The notes beneath the pieces were generated by a model that saw nothing but the letters and a program-made list of their open reading frames with translations, was not told where the DNA came from and did not search any database. From Carboxylicivirga agarovorans (GTDB lineage: Bacteria; Bacteroidota; Bacteroidia; Bacteroidales; Marinilabiliaceae), in the NCBI RefSeq assembly GCF_050589845.1, contig NZ_JBNGPA010000011.1:62001-126000 (forward strand): 64,000 nt of DNA, given 5' to 3'. Positions 16,042 to 24,605 of the stretch are shown piece after piece (the first letter of the stretch is position 1; each line of letters opens with the position of its first letter). A program made the position numbers and the translations under genes.

Positions 16042-16136
16042 TCTTCTTTTTTTTAAATGACTTAAATTAATTCATATTAATACGTGGAAATCCTAATCGT
16101 GTATCAATATACCTCTCACATCGAATAATCCAGAAA

Positions 16137-16167
16137 CAAAAATATATAGATAATTAGATATGACATA
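16137..16167 (-). promoter_or_regulatory. putative promoter of the octaheme cytochrome operon
   Basis: On the minus strand TATG (16167-16164), 19 bp, then TATTTTTG (16144-16137) matches the Bacteroidota promoter with one mismatch in the -33 box. The leader to the ATG at 16041 would be about 90 nt. Confidence 0.5.
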
Positions 16168-16189
16168 AAAGTATGTAGATATTTAGATA
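16147..16189. promoter_or_regulatory. paired TAGATAwTTAGATA repeats
   Basis: TAGATAATTAGATA (16147-16160) and TAGATATTTAGATA (16176-16189) differ at one base and start 29 bp apart, at and just upstream of the predicted -33 box of the cytochrome operon. They look like a regulator site, for example for a redox- or sulfur-responsive factor. No regulator is identified. Confidence 0.45.
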
Positions 16190-16371
16190 GTTTAGAATGA
16201 GTCTTATTAATAATCCAGGTCGATTGTAAGAATGAGCTAATTGATCAGATGTAATCTTCTCATATCTGATTGCTGGTTTCATGGAAAATAAAGCACAGAA
16301 ACGTTTCAATTCAACCCACGGCATCTTCTGATACGCCTGCGTATTTTTTTTAATTAAAATGTTTTACAAGG

Positions 16372-16384
16372 CCCCGCAGCTCCA
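16372..16384 (+). other. duplicated ssrA 3' end, putative right attachment site; intergenic 16042-16777
   Basis: CCCCGCAGCTCCA repeats the last 13 bases of ssrA (62-74). It lies in a 736-bp stretch without a gene, between the minus-strand cytochrome operon and the plus-strand HTH gene. A short direct repeat AAAATGTTTTAC also occurs at about 16357 and 16420. No tRNA gene is seen here, so the copy is not part of another RNA gene that I can recognise. Confidence 0.4.
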
Positions 16385-16777
16385 TCGGAAAGTAAAAGAG
16401 CTTGAAATAAAGAAGTTCAAAATGTTTTACTTCAGTTTTTTAGGCAAAATCCATTAAACTTCTTGAATGTCTAAATCTCAACTTATTTCCAGATTTATAT
16501 GATTTGCATAATGAATTAATATAACTGGATTCAACGCCCGTTAAAATACAGCATCTCGCATGATGTAGTAATACAGACCTTGGTATTATGACCACAAGAG
16601 GTGCTATTGAAGGTATTGAAAAAAATAGGCAAGTAAGTTCGGGGACCTGATCGTTGCTGCTTATGAATGCAAACCTGCATACTTATTAGAAATCTGACTG
16701 TCAACGAATAGGTTATTTGTCTTTGAGTGAGTTAATTATTCGTTGATTTATTGATGTTATAGGGCTAACTTTAAGGT

Positions 16778-17785
16778 ATGAACGCCCAATATTGTATACA
16801 AGAAGTCCTCTTTAAACAGATAAAAGAAAAATTACCTTCAAATCTGTCACTTGTTCATGAAGTTTCGGAGTTGCTAGGGATTAGCTATGACAGTGCATAC
16901 AGAAGAATGAGAAATGAAAAGCCACTGACAATTGACGAGGCTTTTCTGTTGTGCAAACATTTCAATTGTTCTTTGGATAACCTGGTGGATGAGGACAAGC
17001 GCTTTATGACGTTCAAGCATTTTTATGTAGGGCCGGGGGCTTTTGATAAAAAGTTGTGGTTGAGTTTTATTGATGCCAGGCTTCAGCAGATTAGCAAGTC
17101 GAAAGAGAAGCAGATCATCTATGCTGCAAAGGATCCGCCGATTTTCCAGTATCTTCAGTTTTCGGAGATTAGCGCTTTTAAGTTTTTCTTTTGGGAAAAA
17201 ACTCTTTTCCATGCACGGGATTTGGAAGGGAAAAAGTTTAGGGTTGATTGGCTTGAGCCCGAAATAGTTACCACCTGTAAAGCTATATCATCCTGTGCAT
17301 TGCAAATTCCAACGATTGAAATATGGAATGAGGACACTTTCAGAATATTACTAAGGCAGATAGAATATTATTGGATTTCAGGCTATTTTGAGAGTGAGAC
17401 TGATTTTATCAGTCTTATTGATAGTATTGAAACCTGGCTCAATCACAATAAGAAACAAGCTGAGCTGGGAATCAAGTATCTGTATGGTCATAAGCCTCAT
17501 GGAATAGAAAATTCATACACCCTATATGAGAATGAAATTGTATTGAATGACAACACCATATCTGTTATTCAGGATAACAGGAGCAGTGTATTCATGACCT
17601 ATAATGTACTTGGACTTCTGCAGTCCACTGATGAAACTTTCTGTAAAAATATACAGGAGTTTCAAAAAATTCTGATATCCAAAGCTAACCTTATTAGTCA
17701 GGTAGGCGAAAAGGAGCGCAACAGGTTCTTTAACAAATTATATCTGGCCGTCGAAAACCTGAGAAAATCAAAAGGGCTGAAATAA
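16778..17785 (+). CDS. HTH-containing protein, probable transcriptional regulator
   Basis: This 335-aa protein starts with a helix-turn-helix region (about 22-70: LVHEVSELLGISYDSAYRRMRNE, then a helix with DEAFLLCKHF) similar to the HTH seen at the start of several Bacteroidota regulators. The remaining 260 residues are helical, with no motif I recognise and no membrane segment. It precedes an epimerase remnant in the same direction and stands next to the SDR-START genes, so it may regulate them. Confidence 0.7.
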   Translation: MNAQYCIQEVLFKQIKEKLPSNLSLVHEVSELLGISYDSAYRRMRNEKPLTIDEAFLLCKHFNCSLDNLVDEDKRFMTFKHFYVGPGAFDKKLWLSFIDARLQQISKSKEKQIIYAAKDPPIFQYLQFSEISAFKFFFWEKTLFHARDLEGKKFRVDWLEPEIVTTCKAISSCALQIPTIEIWNEDTFRILLRQIEYYWISGYFESETDFISLIDSIETWLNHNKKQAELGIKYLYGHKPHGIENSYTLYENEIVLNDNTISVIQDNRSSVFMTYNVLGLLQSTDETFCKNIQEFQKILISKANLISQVGEKERNRFFNKLYLAVENLRKSKGLK

Positions 17786-17821
17786 TCCGTTAAAAGGATA
17801 ATTTATTGGTTATATGAAGGT

Positions 17822-18025
17822 ATGGACTATCATAGTAATGCTCAGGGTTTTGCCCGATTAGGGTCGTCACCTCCATTGTTGACCATAGGCTTGATCCAAA
17901 AGTTATTCTCTGACTGGCATATTTCAATAGCGAAAGCCACAAAGGAACTTGGATATGTTTCAACGCCATTCAGTGATGGGCTGATGGCGACAATTAATTG
18001 GCTAAAGCATGAGCGTTTAATTTAG
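17822..18025 (+). pseudogene. C-terminal remnant of an NAD-dependent epimerase / 3-beta-HSD-type dehydrogenase
   Basis: The 67 codons read like the last 60 residues of an extended SDR: LTIGLIQKLFSDWHISIAKA, then TKELGYVSTPFSDGLMATI and NWL. The nucleotide-binding N-terminal 250 residues are missing, and no matching frame precedes it. It cannot be a working enzyme. Its last 32 bp overlap the end of the convergent SDR gene. It was probably once a full partner of the two neighbouring SDRs. Confidence 0.6.
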
Positions 18026-18821
18026 CAGCCACTTCCGGAAGTTCGTTTTTAATAGCATTCGAAACCATTGGAATACTGACGTTTTTGGGTAATAATTTCA
18101 AGAGTAGCCAGTTAATTTTGTTGATATATCCAGGGATAATGACGCTTTGCTGTTTAAACATTTTTTTAATGGCTATTTCTGCTATTTCATGCGGTTTCTG
18201 TAACCCGGCTTTCACCCACCAACCTTGTTTATCAATTCGAGAACTAATTTCCATATTGGTTTTAATAGGACCGGGCATCAATACGCTGATATGGATATTC
18301 AAACTTTTTAGTTCCTGATGTAATCCTCTCGAAAAGGAGTAGATAAATGATTTGGAGGCTGGATAAACGGTTTTAAAAGCAATTGGACAACAAGAGGCCA
18401 TGCTCGCGATATTTAAGATATATGCAGGTGTATTTTTATGCAGGTTTTCAATCAAAAGGCGGGTTAGTAAAACAGTTGCCCTGATATTGACTTTTATAAT
18501 GGCATCAATGCTTTCAATTTTGGCATCAAGAAAGTAATTTGACCCGCCAATACCGGCATTATTAACAAGAATATTGACGGAATAGCTCTTAAGCCACTGT
18601 TCTAATCGCCCAAAGGTTTTTTCATTGGTAAAATCCGCCTCCATACAATGTACTTTAATCTCATAGAGCCTCGACAGCTTATCGCATAGCTGAACCAGCC
18701 CTTCACCATGTCGGGCGATAAGAAGCAGGTTATGCCCCAGGGAGGCCAGGTGAATGGCCATGGCTTTTCCTAATCCCATGCCGGCACCGGTAACAAGTGC
18801 ATATTTTAATAGTGTTTTCAT
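17994..18821 (-). CDS. short-chain dehydrogenase/reductase
   Basis: Classical SDR of 275 aa: TGAGMGLG (11-18) for NAD(P), NNAG (about 86-89), the catalytic Ser in IASMAS, and YPASK (about 154-158). An arginine after the second strand (ARHGE) favours NADP. The C-terminal extension of about 50 residues (INKINWLLLKLLPKNV) is hydrophobic, as in membrane-associated ketoacyl or hydroxysteroid-type SDRs. It follows a paralogous SDR by 10 bp; the two are clearly related but not identical. Substrate unknown, perhaps a lipid ketone. Confidence 0.85.
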   Translation of the reverse strand: MKTLLKYALVTGAGMGLGKAMAIHLASLGHNLLLIARHGEGLVQLCDKLSRLYEIKVHCMEADFTNEKTFGRLEQWLKSYSVNILVNNAGIGGSNYFLDAKIESIDAIIKVNIRATVLLTRLLIENLHKNTPAYILNIASMASCCPIAFKTVYPASKSFIYSFSRGLHQELKSLNIHISVLMPGPIKTNMEISSRIDKQGWWVKAGLQKPHEIAEIAIKKMFKQQSVIIPGYINKINWLLLKLLPKNVSIPMVSNAIKNELPEVAAKLNAHALAN

Positions 18822-18831
18822 GGTAGGTGGT

Positions 18832-19641
18832 TTAGGTGCTTAATAGTTCTCTGTTTTTATATTTGTTGGTCTGCAGAGTCGTTAATTTGTAATACAATGT
18901 CTTCGGAAGCACCTGGGCTATCTGATAGATAAACTTATTCACAAGACCTGGAATGCATATCACTCTGCTCGATGACAACATTTTGAGACTGGTATTGACA
19001 ACCGCCCTTTTATCCATGTAAAGTATTTTTTCTTCCAACCAGGAATTATGTGTGCATAATCCCATTCGTTTGTGGAATTCGGTTTTGATAAATCCGGGAC
19101 AAAGGGCCTGCACTTTGATATTGAATCTTTTTAAGTCAATGTGCATACATTCAGACAAACTCACGATAAAGGCTTTGCTGGCGCAATAGAAATAACTAAG
19201 CGGAGCCGGAAGATATGCACAAAGCGACGACACGTTGATAATGATGCCATTATTCTGTCGCTTCATTACCGGAACAACTTCATGTATAATTTGTGAGGTA
19301 GCCGTAATATGAACTTTTAGCATCTTATTCTGGTCAGCGAAGGATTCCTCATAAAAGTCTTTTCGGTTACCAAAGCCGGCATTGTTAATAAGCATATCAA
19401 TCCGGGGGAGTTGAGAAATATATTGTGTAAACTCATTGAGCTCTTCGGAGTTAAAAAAATCAACACCGTAAACACGAACACGAACCATGAACCTGATCTC
19501 AAGATCTGATTGGATGCTGCGCAAACAATTCATACGGCGGCCGGTAAGAATGAGGTGCCATCCTTCTCTCGCCAGATGATAAGCAAAGGCTTTACCTAAT
19601 CCGCTTGTGGCTCCTGTTATTATGGCTAATTTACTGCACAT
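18832..19641 (-). CDS. short-chain dehydrogenase/reductase
   Basis: Second SDR of the cluster, 269 aa: TGATSGLG (9-16), TGRR after the second strand (NADP preference), NNAG (about 86-89), NVSSL and YCASK (about 151-155). Like its neighbour it ends with a hydrophobic KFIYQIAQVLPKTLYYK segment. It lies 28 bp downstream of the START-domain gene and 10 bp upstream of the other SDR, so the three genes form one unit. Confidence 0.85.
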   Translation of the reverse strand: MCSKLAIITGATSGLGKAFAYHLAREGWHLILTGRRMNCLRSIQSDLEIRFMVRVRVYGVDFFNSEELNEFTQYISQLPRIDMLINNAGFGNRKDFYEESFADQNKMLKVHITATSQIIHEVVPVMKRQNNGIIINVSSLCAYLPAPLSYFYCASKAFIVSLSECMHIDLKRFNIKVQALCPGFIKTEFHKRMGLCTHNSWLEEKILYMDKRAVVNTSLKMLSSSRVICIPGLVNKFIYQIAQVLPKTLYYKLTTLQTNKYKNRELLST

Positions 19642-19669
19642 GATTTGGTTATTTGCCGGATGATCTGAT

Positions 19670-20308
19670 TTATATCTCTGATAATCGTTCCTTTAAACGT
19701 AAAAGGTTTTTTGTGAAAAGTTTCTTAATAACAGGTTCCTGTATCCATTCGGGGAACATTGGTGGTTCGTTGGATTGGGTTATGAAGACTATTTTAGTTT
19801 GTTCATCACCTATTTGTTCCATTGACCAGGAAGCCTCATAGTGAGTAATGCGTATGCATTTGGAGGCTGGGTTCTCCATGTGTTCATCACTTTGCAGGCG
19901 AACAATGCTTTTTCCAGGAGTCAGTTTGTAAAAATGATAGCGTGCAATCAGGTCACGATTGGCGAATGGCCAGGGAAGATGAATAATAATATGCACCAGT
20001 TGACTGGAATCTTCCGAAATGTTTTTTACTGATTTGATTCCTTTCATCCAGTCACTTATCATCGTGTAATCACTTAAATAGTGTTCTGCCTCACTTAAGG
20101 AACATCCTGCAATAATTTCACCTTTTCGTTCTCGTACAAAGAGGGTGTCGTTGACTTTTACCCATCTTTCAAACAGCCTGAAGCCATTGCTTCTTTTAAC
20201 ACAGACCCACTCACTCTCATTGGCGGTTGGGAGCGAGGGAGCTATTGATTTCTCAAAGATCAGATTAAGAGAAAACAATTTGACAACCAATAGGACTAGT
20301 AAGATCAT
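19670..20308 (-). CDS. START-domain (SRPBCC) lipid-binding protein, exported or membrane-anchored
   Basis: This 212-aa protein has an N-terminal hydrophobic segment (residues 1-17) and then a START/SRPBCC fold: SGFRLFERW-type opening strand, SDYTMISDWMKGIKSV, HLPWPFANRD and RITHYEASWSMEQ match bacterial START proteins related to StAR lipid-transfer domains. These domains bind sterol-like or other lipids in a deep pocket. With the two SDRs and the 3-beta-HSD-like remnant it suggests reductive handling of a hydrophobic ketone or steroid-like lipid. That is inference. Confidence 0.78.
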   Translation of the reverse strand: MILLVLLVVKLFSLNLIFEKSIAPSLPTANESEWVCVKRSNGFRLFERWVKVNDTLFVRERKGEIIAGCSLSEAEHYLSDYTMISDWMKGIKSVKNISEDSSQLVHIIIHLPWPFANRDLIARYHFYKLTPGKSIVRLQSDEHMENPASKCIRITHYEASWSMEQIGDEQTKIVFITQSNEPPMFPEWIQEPVIKKLFTKNLLRLKERLSEI

Positions 20309-20460
20309 TTTTCCGAGTTTTAAGTGTTATACCTTTTGCTATTCTATGGTAAAGTTAAGTGCTGTCTATGCGGAGTACGAATGGATATGTATCAGTCGGT
20401 TGAAGCGTTTTTGCATTTATATACATTCGCATATCATATGTGGATGCTTAGTGGTAAATA

Positions 20461-20526
20461 GTCCTATTGATGTGGATAGGGGACTGTTTTTTTGCAAAAA
20501 GGAATAAAGCCTGTTGGGAGCAGGCA
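20461..20526. terminator. tandem hairpins; rest of 20309-20905 without a gene
   Basis: GTCCTAT (20461-20467) pairs with ATAGGGGAC (20475-20483), followed by seven T; GCCTG/CAGGC (20509-20525) follows. The first has terminator form on the plus strand, although no plus-strand gene lies just upstream. Further on, GTTTCACCTG (20817-20826) and CAGGTGAAAC (20842-20851) make a perfect 10-bp stem downstream of the hydrolase gene. No coding frame is supported in this 600-bp gap. Confidence 0.4.
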
Positions 20527-20905
20527 ATTATTTAGTGAATAACAATGCAGGTTGTTCTGAAATGGTAAAAGTTGCGAATTATGCCAGTGTTTCAAAGAGA
20601 AAATTGCAATGGATAATTTAGGAAGGATACCCTTGCAGGTTTAATGATGAATTGCTGAAGCGATTTTAGTTGCCTTCTCCAAATTTAACGATAAAACGAC
20701 ATGGTCTTGAAGTTGACCGGCCCTGTTGTTAACCGGCATCTCTTTTTAGTTATAGCTTGATGCTGTGACCGGCTGCAACATGCCCCAACGGCCGTATCCT
20801 CTTTACGGGTTGAGTCGTTTCACCTGCTCTAAGTCAATGAACAGGTGAAACTGATGGGTGTTTATGTTTGTATACAGGGTAATGGTTCTTAAGTAATCAG
20901 ACGAT

Positions 20906-22390
20906 CTATTCAGGTAACTGATAACCTGCTTTAAAAGCTTGCACGCAGGCACCATTCAACTCGCTGTAAGGATTGTCAATAAACTGTTTTATCAGCATAA
21001 TACCACAATCACCGTAATCAACAGGGGAATGCGCAATTCCGTCAAAAACAAAGCACTGAGCATGCTCAAATTGTGATGCCAGTTTTTCGGCATAGCCATA
21101 AGGGCAAACATGATCGCATTTTCCGTTAAGTATTAGGGTTGGTACATTGGTTGCCATCGTCTGGTATTGTTCTGATATATCATTAACATGCCAGAACTTA
21201 CGGATTTCATCCATAAATAAAGGGCCGAACATTAATGTTTTCAAGCCATTGATAAAGCCACTGTATTCGCTATCTAAAAACAACTGACTATCATCCGCCT
21301 TTGGCCAGCCAGCTATTATTGAACTAAATGATAATCCATTACTAAAGTCTTCAATAGGAAAAAATGCCCTTGGGTTATTTATCAATTCAGAATAATCTCC
21401 CTCAATGATCTTATGCATGGATAATGGTAATTGGGTATTCCAGTACATTTCCATAAATAGCCAAAGGCTGACTCTGTCGCCGTTGATTACAACTCTGCAT
21501 TCCTCTTCTGTTCCTGGCCGTTTAGTCAAAATTGTGACTGGCCCTGTATTCAGCTTTTCAAGTGTTGCTAAAAAACGCTGTTTCAGGTTGGGGTAAGCAG
21601 AGGCATACTGCTCGTTGTTTTCTACTTCATCAAAGATCTTTTCCAGCATGTTGATGGTATTGGCATACATCCCGTTCAGGGCAAAATTCATATCTACGAC
21701 TGCATTTAACATGACAGCTTCCAGTTTTTCAGGATAATCCATCATTAATTGTTGTGCGACGATTGTCCCGGCTGAAGAACCAAATAATGAGAATGTGTCA
21801 TAATCTAAATGATTCATTACATATACGATATCACTGACTGTTTCTTTGTAATTGAACGCTGATAGATTAATTCCCTGTTTGTTAAATCGCAGATAGGCGC
21901 TTTTAATGCTATCACAATACAATGTCAATGTTTCATCGGCCGTCAGGTGCTTATCAACAAGGTAGTTTTGAAGGTTTACTATTTCAGGTGTATTTAAATA
22001 AGGTTTTGAATATTTCAAACCCCGTAGTTCAATGATCACCACGTCCCTGTTATTCAGAAACAGTTGTCCGGCGTCGGCAAAAAGAGGCACGAAATTATCA
22101 ATGTTGGATAAACCAGGCCCCCCGGTATTTAAAACAAAGGGTGGGTGAGTTGCAGAATCGCCAAGGCATTTAAACACAGCCACAGCTAATTCCAGTTGTC
22201 TGCCATTGGGCTTGTTATGAAACTCAGGAACTTTAACGTAGCCATACTTAAATTTTCCTGAGGCGATCAGGTCTTCCGGTACCTCAATAGGGCATGTTTC
22301 TTCAACTAAAAAAGGAGCCGATTCTTTGCTTGAGCAAGCCATTGCAATGCATATGACAAAAGCAATGCTTAATAATTTTAATTCTTTCAT
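20906..22390 (-). CDS. alpha/beta hydrolase lipoprotein (S33/TAP-like family)
   Basis: An ATG at 22390 gives MKELKLLSIAFVICIAMACS, a lipoprotein signal with lipobox AMAC; a longer frame would start at 22420 but spoils the signal. The mature part is an alpha/beta hydrolase: oxyanion segment NTGGPG, nucleophile elbow GSSAG, then ILNGKCDHVCP (acid) and GIAHSPV (histidine) near the end, as in tripeptidyl aminopeptidase-like S33 enzymes. Both halves of the domain surround a helical lid. It would act at the outer surface of a membrane. Peptides or esters are possible substrates. Confidence 0.82.
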   Translation of the reverse strand: MKELKLLSIAFVICIAMACSSKESAPFLVEETCPIEVPEDLIASGKFKYGYVKVPEFHNKPNGRQLELAVAVFKCLGDSATHPPFVLNTGGPGLSNIDNFVPLFADAGQLFLNNRDVVIIELRGLKYSKPYLNTPEIVNLQNYLVDKHLTADETLTLYCDSIKSAYLRFNKQGINLSAFNYKETVSDIVYVMNHLDYDTFSLFGSSAGTIVAQQLMMDYPEKLEAVMLNAVVDMNFALNGMYANTINMLEKIFDEVENNEQYASAYPNLKQRFLATLEKLNTGPVTILTKRPGTEEECRVVINGDRVSLWLFMEMYWNTQLPLSMHKIIEGDYSELINNPRAFFPIEDFSNGLSFSSIIAGWPKADDSQLFLDSEYSGFINGLKTLMFGPLFMDEIRKFWHVNDISEQYQTMATNVPTLILNGKCDHVCPYGYAEKLASQFEHAQCFVFDGIAHSPVDYGDCGIMLIKQFIDNPYSELNGACVQAFKAGYQLPE

Positions 22391-22606
22391 GTCTGGTTGT
22401 ATTATATGGTTATTGGTCACTGTTAATCATCAATGTCCTGGACGAATGGTCATTCATTTCAATCAGAAAAACATAAACCGCTGTGTATTTGACTGCATTG
22501 TTATTCAAACGGTTACAAAAAAAAACGTTGATTGTTTGATCTTTTTTAATAAATGAGAGGCAAGACCATGTTTTCAGGATTCAACAACTGTAATAATCGT
22601 CCTGTC

Positions 22607-22624
22607 AAGTGGGTTTACCCACTT
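22607..22624. repeat. short perfect palindrome
   Basis: AAGTGGGT-TT-ACCCACTT (22607-22624) is an 18-bp perfect inverted repeat in the 870-bp gene-free stretch between the hydrolase and TerB-like genes. It overlaps the end of an open minus-strand frame of uncertain meaning. Confidence 0.5.
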
Positions 22625-22856
22625 TGTGCATCAACGAAAATCACATCAGGCTCTACAATAGGGTGGTCCATTAAAGCATCGGATATTTTAGCCTCAATTA
22701 ATGCCAGGTAACTTAAATGATACAGGATGATATAAATCGCTTATATATTACGATATCCAAGGCCTTGATTTTTAGTTTGTATTTATCAAAATAATAGAAA
22801 GTCAACACACTAGACAGCCTCCAGTCATAAAAGTGCCTGTCTCCTGCCAAACACGG

Positions 22857-22940
22857 GCCTTCTTCGGGATCAACCTCGCTGCCAGCGAGGTTGATCCGAA
22901 GCGGTACCGAACAAATACCGAAGCGGCCCCGAAGAAACCT
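22857..22940. repeat. nested palindromic element
   Basis: The core GGATCAACCTCGCTG (22867-22881) is followed after one base by its exact complement (22883-22897), and flanking CTTCGG/CCGAAG extends the stem to about 22862-22901. An outer pair, CTTCTTCGGG and CCCGAAGAA, encloses it, and the motif CCGAAGCGG occurs twice on the right. The element is more GC-rich than its surroundings and non-coding. It resembles a REP-type or miniature mobile element. The rest of 22391-23259 shows no gene. Confidence 0.65.
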
Positions 22941-23259
22941 CAAAGAATTACCGAAGCCACTTTGGGGGCTTTTTTTGATGGAATCCTCATTTTTCTTACT
23001 TTACACATACATTATTGTAAAGTAGGATGATAATGATTCATTGTTATTTAACTGCATTGGAAAATGTGTATGAACTTTTTAAATCAGCATTCCATGTCTT
23101 CAATTATCTGCAAGCTGTGTTATTTATTACGAGAAGTAGTAAGGTTTTGATTTTATAGAATGCACCACCTTACGATTAAAATTCTTAAGTTTAAAAACTG
23201 ATTGTTTTTTAGCAATTGTGGTTGGTAAAGACACGTTTTAAAATTGATATAATAGTACC

Positions 23260-23658
23260 ATGAAGAAAATAGAGAGACTTTATGAAGTTTTAGGAGAACT
23301 GCTTTATGCTGTTGCAAAAGCCGATGGGGTTATACAGGAGGAAGAAAAGGAAAAGCTTAAGGAATTATTTAAAAATCACGGTTTTGGATCGGAGGTCCTT
23401 TGGTCGTTTGAATACGAGGAGTCAAAATCAATGCCTATTGATGAAATCTATAATAAGGTAATAAACTTTTGTCATAGCTATGGTCCTGCTCCTCAGTATG
23501 AAGAATTTATTAAAGCGATGAAAATTATTGCAGAGGCAAGCGAAGGCATTAATGAAGGAGAAGCAAAAATAATTGATTCATTCTCCAAAGACTTGTTGGA
23601 TAGATTTCAAAGAGATGCCGATAAGTTAATGAACTTTCAGAACGACTACTCAGAGTAA
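23260..23658 (+). CDS. TerB-like protein
   Basis: The 132-aa helical protein opens with the TerB pattern LLYAVAKADGVIQEEEKEKLKEL in its first 40 residues, including the acidic turn that binds metal in tellurite-resistance TerB domains, and repeats a similar pattern at about 85-110 (IIAEASEGINEGEAKII). It is cytoplasmic with no other domain. It stands alone, so a role in tellurite resistance is not implied; many single TerB proteins have unknown functions. Confidence 0.7.
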   Translation: MKKIERLYEVLGELLYAVAKADGVIQEEEKEKLKELFKNHGFGSEVLWSFEYEESKSMPIDEIYNKVINFCHSYGPAPQYEEFIKAMKIIAEASEGINEGEAKIIDSFSKDLLDRFQRDADKLMNFQNDYSE

Positions 23659-23716
23659 GCAATTGAGCTAATTCAGATATTAGTCCAGGCAAAGGACGCC
23701 AGGAAATAAAAAAGGC

Positions 23717-23750
23717 CGCAAAGTATAGTTTTGTTATTCTGTACTTTGCG
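23717..23750 (+). terminator. hairpin after the TerB-like gene
   Basis: CGCAAAGTA (23717-23725) pairs with TACTTTGCG (23742-23750). A T-run is missing, so termination may be partial. Confidence 0.45.
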
Positions 23751-23846
23751 AGCTGTTATTTAGGACAGTCCGGTTGAATGTATTTTAGAAAGAGCAATCT
23801 TTGCTTTGTTTTAATTTGCCTTGTAGTGACACGTATACAAAAAGAC

Positions 23847-24419
23847 ATGAAGCTATTCTCAAATTTTATTGAAAAGAACAGTACAGGGAAAAAGGTATTG
23901 TGGCTATTCCTATTTACAAATGTTGTTTACGTTTTTATGTTGGCTGTTACAATTCCCAAAACCATGGACTATTCAAACGGTCTGAAACTGTTGGATATGA
24001 TGCCTGGAGGGTATGATATGGATTATGTCGTTGAATTGTTCAGTTCTCTTGGTGAAGAAGGACGTGAGTTTTACCTGACTAAACAGATCCCGGTCGATTT
24101 TATTTACCCTGTACTTTTCGGTCTTTCATACTGTTTGCTTTTGGGCTATTTCTTAAAGAAGTTGAACACACTTAAGTCACCACTCCGGTATTTATGTCTG
24201 ATTCCATTAATTGCGGGAATTTCAGATTATATAGAAAATATTGGAATAATAACGATGTTGAATAGCTATCCTGATTTAACAAGTTCTTCGGTTGCTATGG
24301 TAAGTAGTTTCTCAATGATCAAGAGCATTTCCACAAGTGTATATTTCGTAATCTTATTGATAGTGCTGGTGTGCCTTGGCTTTGTATACCTGAAGAAAAG
24401 AAAGTCTGGTGCCGTGTAG
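23847..24419 (+). CDS. hypothetical membrane protein with four membrane segments
   Basis: The frame is open from 23778, but the ATG at 23847 gives a more usual start (MKLFSNFIEKN) before the first membrane segment. The resulting protein of about 190 residues has segments near 17-38, 85-105, 115-135 and 160-182 of this version, and a short positive tail. I do not recognise the family, although similar four-segment proteins are common in Bacteroidota. The gene stands alone and converges on the repeat protein below. Confidence 0.65.
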   Translation: MKLFSNFIEKNSTGKKVLWLFLFTNVVYVFMLAVTIPKTMDYSNGLKLLDMMPGGYDMDYVVELFSSLGEEGREFYLTKQIPVDFIYPVLFGLSYCLLLGYFLKKLNTLKSPLRYLCLIPLIAGISDYIENIGIITMLNSYPDLTSSSVAMVSSFSMIKSISTSVYFVILLIVLVCLGFVYLKKRKSGAV

Positions 24420-24554
24420 ATGCTTGTTAATTGGTATTCTTTAGGTAAATAAACGGATATCAGCACAAATAGGACATACAGTGCCATGTTTAAACAAGGA
24501 GTGATGGGTGAGGGGAGATAGTGGCTCTTTCATTGATCATGAGATTTAAGACAC

Positions 24555-24582
24555 AAAAAAGCCGAACTATAAAGTCCGGCTT
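24555..24582 (-). terminator. terminator between convergent genes
   Basis: AAGCCGAACT (24559-24568) pairs with AGTCCGGCTT (24573-24582) with one mismatch; the A-run at 24555-24560 supplies the minus-strand U-tract. Confidence 0.65.
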
Positions 24583-24605
24583 AATGAAGGAACGTATATT
24601 AATGG

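Noticed and set aside
16580..16650. Short plus-strand frame starting MTTRGAIEGIEKNR
   Set aside because: Only about 20 codons, no family match I recognise.
22610..22744. Minus-strand frame reading ...LIEAKISDALMDHPIVEPDV...
   Set aside because: About 44 codons without a start context or recognisable family; it may be a gene remnant but cannot be supported.
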